Below, one piece after another: positions 4,348-7,747 of a DNA stretch of 7,747 nt. The stretch is taken from contig CALDNB010000100.1 of the NCBI GenBank assembly GCA_937914775.1, positions 1-7,747 on the forward strand, given 5' to 3'. Numbering within the stretch: position 1 is the first letter of the stretch; every line of letters starts with the position of its first letter. The position numbers and the translations under genes are program-made. The DNA is from an uncultured Clostridia bacterium (GTDB taxonomy: Bacteria; Bacillota; Clostridia; Monoglobales; Firm-18). The notes beneath the pieces are model-generated. The model saw nothing but the letters and a program-made list of their open reading frames with translations. It was not told where the DNA came from and made no database searches.

Positions 4348-6394
4348 ATTTAATAAGACTGTCGTAACCTACGAATAAATCATCTACTTTGTTACTTTCC
4401 ATATATGCGGAAATTACATCTCTTGCAACGGGAGCAACGTAGTTGCCGTGTCCACCGTGTTCAACCACTACCGAAATTGCTATTTGCGGGTTATCAATAG
4501 GCGCAAAAGCAACAAACAAACCTGTGGGAGAACCTCTTGAAACATCAGCGGTACCTGTTTTTCCTGCAACAGGAACTTCAAAGGTTGCAAATACATCACT
4601 TGCAGTACCTGACTCAGAAACTTTTTTCATACCGTCAACAACCGCTTTGTAATTGTTATCTTCAATTTCAATTTCGTAAGCAATTTCAGGAACAGTTTCT
4701 AAAATCGAATTACCGTTTGCACTGTTTTTTACACTTTTTACAAGTTGAGTTTTGTATCTTACTCCTCCGTTTGCAACTGTGGCAATGTAATTAGCAAGTT
4801 GTATGGGAGTAAATAAATGATATGACTGACCGATTGATGCCTGTAGTGTATCACCGGGATACCATTTTTCATCAAATGTTTCTTCTTTATATTCTCTTGA
4901 TGCCAAAACGCCTTTAGATTCTCCTAAATACTCCAGTCCAGTGTAATCTCCAAAACCAAACTTCTCGGCATAATCGTCAAGAGTGTCAATACCCATTCTT
5001 CTGCCTGTTTCGTAGAAATAATAGTTACAGGAGTTTTCTATAGCCTGAGTAACATTCTGACTGCCGTGACCTTTTCCTTTGCTTGAATATATCCAGCAAA
5101 CAGGGGTGTAATTGGAGGATTCGTAATACCTGTAAACACCCTCATCGTATATGTTTTCATTTGCAGTAACAGACCCTGACTCAAGTCCCGCAATAGCAGT
5201 AAGTATCTTAAATGTTGAGCCAGGTGCATACTGTCCCGATATTGCTCTGTTCCACATAGGCAAATCAGGATTATTAATCATACTGTTGTAGTTTTCATTA
5301 AAGTTTTCAATGCTGTAATCAGGGTATGATGCCATAGCAAGAATCTCACCGGTTTTAACGTCAATTACAACTGCAGACCCGGCATTTGCACCATATACTC
5401 CTCTTATATTATTAATTGTATCTTTTAATGATTTTTCAAGTACTTGCTGCAACTTTAAATCAATAGTTAAAAATACATTGTTACCGGGCGTTGGAGATAC
5501 AGTTTCCAGAACACCTGAAGTTTTTCCGTCAATATTTTGTACTACGCTTGAAACACCGTCTTTGCCCTTTAAGTACTTTTCCATATATTTTTCTATTCCG
5601 TCTTTTCCTATGATGTCGTTCATTCCGTAGTCCTGACCTTTTAACTGCTCATATTCGTCCTGATAAATTATGCCAACTCTGCCCAACAGATGTGAAGCAA
5701 GGTTTCCGTAGGGATAAGACCTCATAAACTGGGTAAATATATCAACACCAATAAAGTCCTGATGCTTTTCCTTAATTTCTGTAACAACGTTAATAGAAAC
5801 GTCGGAGGCAAAAGTATATGGATTACTTCTGTTAAACAATCTCTGCTCCATTTCATAACGTACTCCCACAAGTTTGCGGACAGTATTAGCAGAGTAACCG
5901 TCTTTTATTTTATAATGTTCTTTAAGAGCACGTAATGTAAGTTTTGCATCAGTACCTTTTGGAATGTCATGTTCCTTTAAAAACTCATGTATTGCATTGT
6001 CATACTGTTCACCGCTTTTTCCGGGAAACTCAAAGAAAAATGGCTCTGTTTTGGAAATAGGTAAAGTGTCAAAATACTTTTCTCCGTTTTGCTCTAAAAC
6101 ATCAATTATTCTTAATATCAGTTCGTCTAAGTCTTCGTCTTTTATATACTCTTTGTAAAGCACAACAGAAAAACCCTCTTTGCTTGTAACAATGGGTCTG
6201 CCATGTCTGTCTAAAATATCACCTCTTGGAGCACTTATAGACACGTTTCTCATTAATCTGTTGTCTGCCTGTTGTCCGTAGTAATCGGCTTTTATAATCT
6301 GTAAATCAAAAAGTTTAATTACAATTACAATAAAAAGTAATACTATAGCAGAAATCAGAAGAACATATCTGTCGGTTTTTCCGTTAGAACCCAT
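4346..6394 (-). CDS. mrdA: Penicillin-binding protein 2 (class B transpeptidase of the elongation machinery)
   Basis: A 682-residue membrane-anchored D,D-transpeptidase that cross-links peptidoglycan during lateral wall growth, with RodA and the MreBCD scaffold. Order of parts: short cytoplasmic end, one transmembrane helix (about 11-29), the PBP dimerisation region starting NRLMRNVSISAPRGDILDR (45-63), with RSYPYG at 225-230 and IIGKDGIEKYMEKYLKGKDG at 261-280, then the transpeptidase domain. The three active-site motifs are intact: STFK with nucleophile Ser393 and Lys396, SCN at 455-457, and KTG at 612-614. TPIQLANYIATVANGG (529-544) is also typical. The ATG at 6392-6394 overlaps the end of the preceding mreD-type frame by 11 bases, and the gene is followed immediately by the minD-like gene, so these are co-transcribed. 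No rodA follows within the window. A functional enzyme is expected. Confidence 0.95.
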   Translation of the reverse strand: MGSNGKTDRYVLLISAIVLLFIVIVIKLFDLQIIKADYYGQQADNRLMRNVSISAPRGDILDRHGRPIVTSKEGFSVVLYKEYIKDEDLDELILRIIDVLEQNGEKYFDTLPISKTEPFFFEFPGKSGEQYDNAIHEFLKEHDIPKGTDAKLTLRALKEHYKIKDGYSANTVRKLVGVRYEMEQRLFNRSNPYTFASDVSINVVTEIKEKHQDFIGVDIFTQFMRSYPYGNLASHLLGRVGIIYQDEYEQLKGQDYGMNDIIGKDGIEKYMEKYLKGKDGVSSVVQNIDGKTSGVLETVSPTPGNNVFLTIDLKLQQVLEKSLKDTINNIRGVYGANAGSAVVIDVKTGEILAMASYPDYSIENFNENYNSMINNPDLPMWNRAISGQYAPGSTFKILTAIAGLESGSVTANENIYDEGVYRYYESSNYTPVCWIYSSKGKGHGSQNVTQAIENSCNYYFYETGRRMGIDTLDDYAEKFGFGDYTGLEYLGESKGVLASREYKEETFDEKWYPGDTLQASIGQSYHLFTPIQLANYIATVANGGVRYKTQLVKSVKNSANGNSILETVPEIAYEIEIEDNNYKAVVDGMKKVSESGTASDVFATFEVPVAGKTGTADVSRGSPTGLFVAFAPIDNPQIAISVVVEHGGHGNYVAPVARDVISAYMESNKVDDLFVGYDSLIK

Positions 6395-6611
6395 AGTATC
6401 TGCTTCGTCCTTTCCTTATCTTAATTTTGTTATAAAGTACAGTAATTCCGTAAAATAAAATCGCAGCAAAGGCTGTTAAAACTGCACCCAACAAAATCTT
6501 AGTAAAAAATACATACCAAAAATCCTGATTGTTCCATATATACTTTGAAAAAATAAAATAAAGTAACTTGTGGATAAATGAACATAAAAAGGCAGTAAGC
6601 ATAATTATACC
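6384..6611 (-). pseudogene. mreD: C-terminal fragment of an MreD-type rod-shape membrane protein
   Basis: The last ~68 codons of the frame that ends at 6384 encode two hydrophobic helices (roughly GIIMLTAFLCSFIHKLLYFI and FFTKILLGAVLTAFAAILFY) and a basic tail, KIKIRKGRSRYY. Sequence type, size and position directly before PBP2 match the C-terminus of MreD, the membrane partner of MreC/PBP2 in wall elongation. Its stop overlaps the PBP2 start by 11 bases, as is usual for tightly coupled mreD-mrdA pairs. The N-terminal membrane segments expected of MreD (about 160-175 residues in total) are absent because the upstream sequence changes into a response regulator. MreD is poorly conserved, so the name rests heavily on context. 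Confidence 0.6.
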
Positions 6612-6836
6612 AAGCGAGGAAGAACGGCGGCGAAGCTCTTTACAAAGGGTAAGGCCGTCCATTCCGGGCATTGAAATATCAAGCAGAGCTATATCGAAAT
6701 CGGGCTCGGCATCGTATATTTGGAGAGCCTCTTCGCCGCTTCCTGCTTCAACTGTGGTGTAGCCCACCCTTTTAAGATTTATGGCTTCAAAGCTGCGTAT
6801 TGCCTCTTCATCTTCTACTATAAGGATTTTTTTCAT
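6384..6836 (-). CDS. Chimeric ORF: response-regulator receiver domain (first 82 residues) joined to an MreD-like C-terminus
   Basis: A 150-residue open frame of two unrelated halves. Residues 1-82 are a CheY-like receiver: MKKILIVEDEEAIR with the acidic residues at 8-10, phospho-acceptor Asp53 in ALLDISMPGMDG, and Thr81 in IIMLTA. A receiver would go on with an R/K-rich helix, the KPF lysine, and normally a DNA-binding domain; none of this follows. From about residue 77-83 the sequence is instead hydrophobic and MreD-like. The start is sound: GGAGG, then 7 bases, ATG 6834-6836, 13 bases after the upstream repeat-protein gene. Lacking β5-α5 and the lysine, the receiver should not work as a switch. 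The frame continues unbroken, but the composition shift (25% G+C at 6541-6600, 43% at 6661-6720) points to a recombination or assembly join. It should not be treated as a true gene without checking. Confidence 0.7.
   Translation of the reverse strand: MKKILIVEDEEAIRSFEAINLKRVGYTTVEAGSGEEALQIYDAEPDFDIALLDISMPGMDGLTLCKELRRRSSSLGIIMLTAFLCSFIHKLLYFIFSKYIWNNQDFWYVFFTKILLGAVLTAFAAILFYGITVLYNKIKIRKGRSRYYGF
6591..6611. other. Junction between two sequence contexts
   Basis: This interval encodes GIIMLTA, which fits both the end of receiver strand β4 and the start of an MreD helix, so the break point cannot be placed more exactly. To the left lies AT-rich DNA with a cell-shape operon; to the right lies DNA richer in G+C with different codon choice (many GGC, GCC and TCG). 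No transposase, integrase, tRNA or flanking repeat is seen here. Confidence 0.7.
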
Positions 6837-6849
6837 TTTTGTTCCTCCA

Positions 6850-7747
6850 TTACTCTATTAACGCGAACATTGATTTAACGGTTTCGGCGGTGAAACCGTA
6901 GGAGGTATCTTCGGTAATTTTTGCAAGATACACTAAATTATCGGTTTTGCCGAGTTCGGTATATCCGCTGTTTTCAAAGGTTTCTTTATGATATTCAAGG
7001 GTTGTTACCACAACGGTTCTGAATATTTCATCCCCTGCCTCGCCTTTATCGGGGTTGTAGCTATAGAAAAGGCGGGTGCGCGCTTCGGCTTTTCTTATAA
7101 CCAAAAAATTCTGCTTTATATTTTCGGGCACGGTAATGCTGTAGCCATCGGCATAAACCATAAAGGCCGAAGACACAGTTTTAAATTCGGTGCCGCTGAA
7201 TTCCGACCAGTTGCTGTAAAAGACCTTATCGGATTCGGCCATTTCGGCGGGGGATAACAAAAGCTCGGGCAAGGGTATGTCTATTATTCCGTTATTGTTG
7301 TAGTCCCCACTTGCAACCGTGCTGTTTCGGAAAGTTAGCGAAAGCTCTGGAGTTTCGGGGTTGTAAATTCCGTTTAGCACCCCATCCTTACACCAGATAA
7401 TTTCGGTTATTGTACCGCTTCCCTTAGCGGCATCAATATAAAGGGCGGGAGTGTTATCCGACAGTTTGGAAAAAACAGGTGTGCTGTATGCGCTGACACT
7501 TGGGTCAAGCTTAACAATGCCAACCTCGATTATTCCCTTATCGCCCAAAGACAGCAGCTTAGCTGTTGATGTTTTTTCGGTTAAATTAAGGTAAATTACT
7601 GCAAGGTCATCTACACCATCGCCCGTGAGGTCGGCATAAGCGAACTGTGTGTACGGCTCTATAGCGCGTTGGGTTAGAAGCTCGCCCTCGTAGGTGTATA
7701 CCCCAACCTGCTTTTCGGTAGTGCCAAAGATATACCAGCCAACAATT
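6850..7747 (-). CDS. FG-GAP/VCBS-type repeat protein, C-terminal ~298 residues (5' end outside the window)
   Basis: The frame is open from the window edge to a TAA at 6850-6852, so this is the C-terminal part of a longer protein; a TTG at 7546-7548 is an internal codon, not a likely start. Two aspartate-rich loops resemble the calcium-binding turns of FG-GAP/VCBS or EF-hand-like repeats: DLTGDGVDDL (7632-7603) and GDYNNNGIIDI (near 7308-7276). Around them are short β-rich stretches such as LAVIYLNLTEK and KVFYSNWSEF, consistent with β-propeller blades. Such proteins are usually secreted or lipid-anchored; the signal peptide would be upstream of the window. It lies 13 bases before the response-regulator start, suggesting a shared operon and perhaps a sensing role (inference). 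Composition is richer in G+C than the left 6.5 kb (31 of 60 bases at 7021-7080). The specific function is not recognisable. Confidence 0.65.
   Translation of the reverse strand, partial: IVGWYIFGTTEKQVGVYTYEGELLTQRAIEPYTQFAYADLTGDGVDDLAVIYLNLTEKTSTAKLLSLGDKGIIEVGIVKLDPSVSAYSTPVFSKLSDNTPALYIDAAKGSGTITEIIWCKDGVLNGIYNPETPELSLTFRNSTVASGDYNNNGIIDIPLPELLLSPAEMAESDKVFYSNWSEFSGTEFKTVSSAFMVYADGYSITVPENIKQNFLVIRKAEARTRLFYSYNPDKGEAGDEIFRTVVVTTLEYHKETFENSGYTELGKTDNLVYLAKITEDTSYGFTAETVKSMFALIE

Noticed and set aside
7546..7548. TTG as the start of a 232-residue gene in the repeat-protein region
   Set aside because: The same frame stays open to the window edge and includes a matching calcium-loop motif upstream (7632-7603), so the true start is outside the window.

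Overview
The window looks like DNA from an uncultured, AT-rich, low-GC Gram-positive bacterium of the Clostridia type. Supporting signs are the rpsU-yqeY gene pair, a Clostridia-like amino-acid ABC importer, strong GGAGG-type ribosome binding sites, and a cell-shape cluster (mreD, PBP2, minD-like, mgsA-like). Every gene reads on the minus strand, so transcription runs from high to low coordinates.

Layout in the direction of transcription. From 7747 to about 6600 there is a more GC-rich segment: the 3' part of a gene for a protein with FG-GAP/VCBS-like calcium-loop repeats, then the first 82 codons of a response regulator. At 6591-6611 the response regulator passes in frame into the last ~68 codons of an MreD-type membrane protein, and base composition drops sharply there. 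I read this as a rearrangement or assembly junction, not an ordinary gene. From 6394 to 3187 there is a cell-wall elongation operon: PBP2 (mrdA), a MinD-like ATPase and a methylglyoxal-synthase-like protein. The last two keep their folds' signature sequences but lack residues normally essential for function. From about 3112 to 2338 there is a self-contained unit: consensus promoter, rpsU (GTG start), yqeY and an intrinsic terminator. From about 2291 to the left edge there is an amino-acid uptake operon: promoter with two inverted repeats, substrate-binding lipoprotein, a stem-loop, a glycerol-dehydrogenase-like enzyme, and the start of the ABC permease.

Working together: PBP2 and MreD belong to the lateral-wall synthesis machine, and the MinD-like and MgsA-like proteins are co-transcribed with them. 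rpsU-yqeY is a housekeeping translation unit. The importer operon probably takes up an amino acid or relative that the embedded dehydrogenase may process. No tRNA, rRNA, CRISPR array, insertion sequence or phage gene was recognised. The least ordinary points are the chimeric ORF at 6384-6836 and the adjacent MinD-like/MgsA-like pair with altered active sites.
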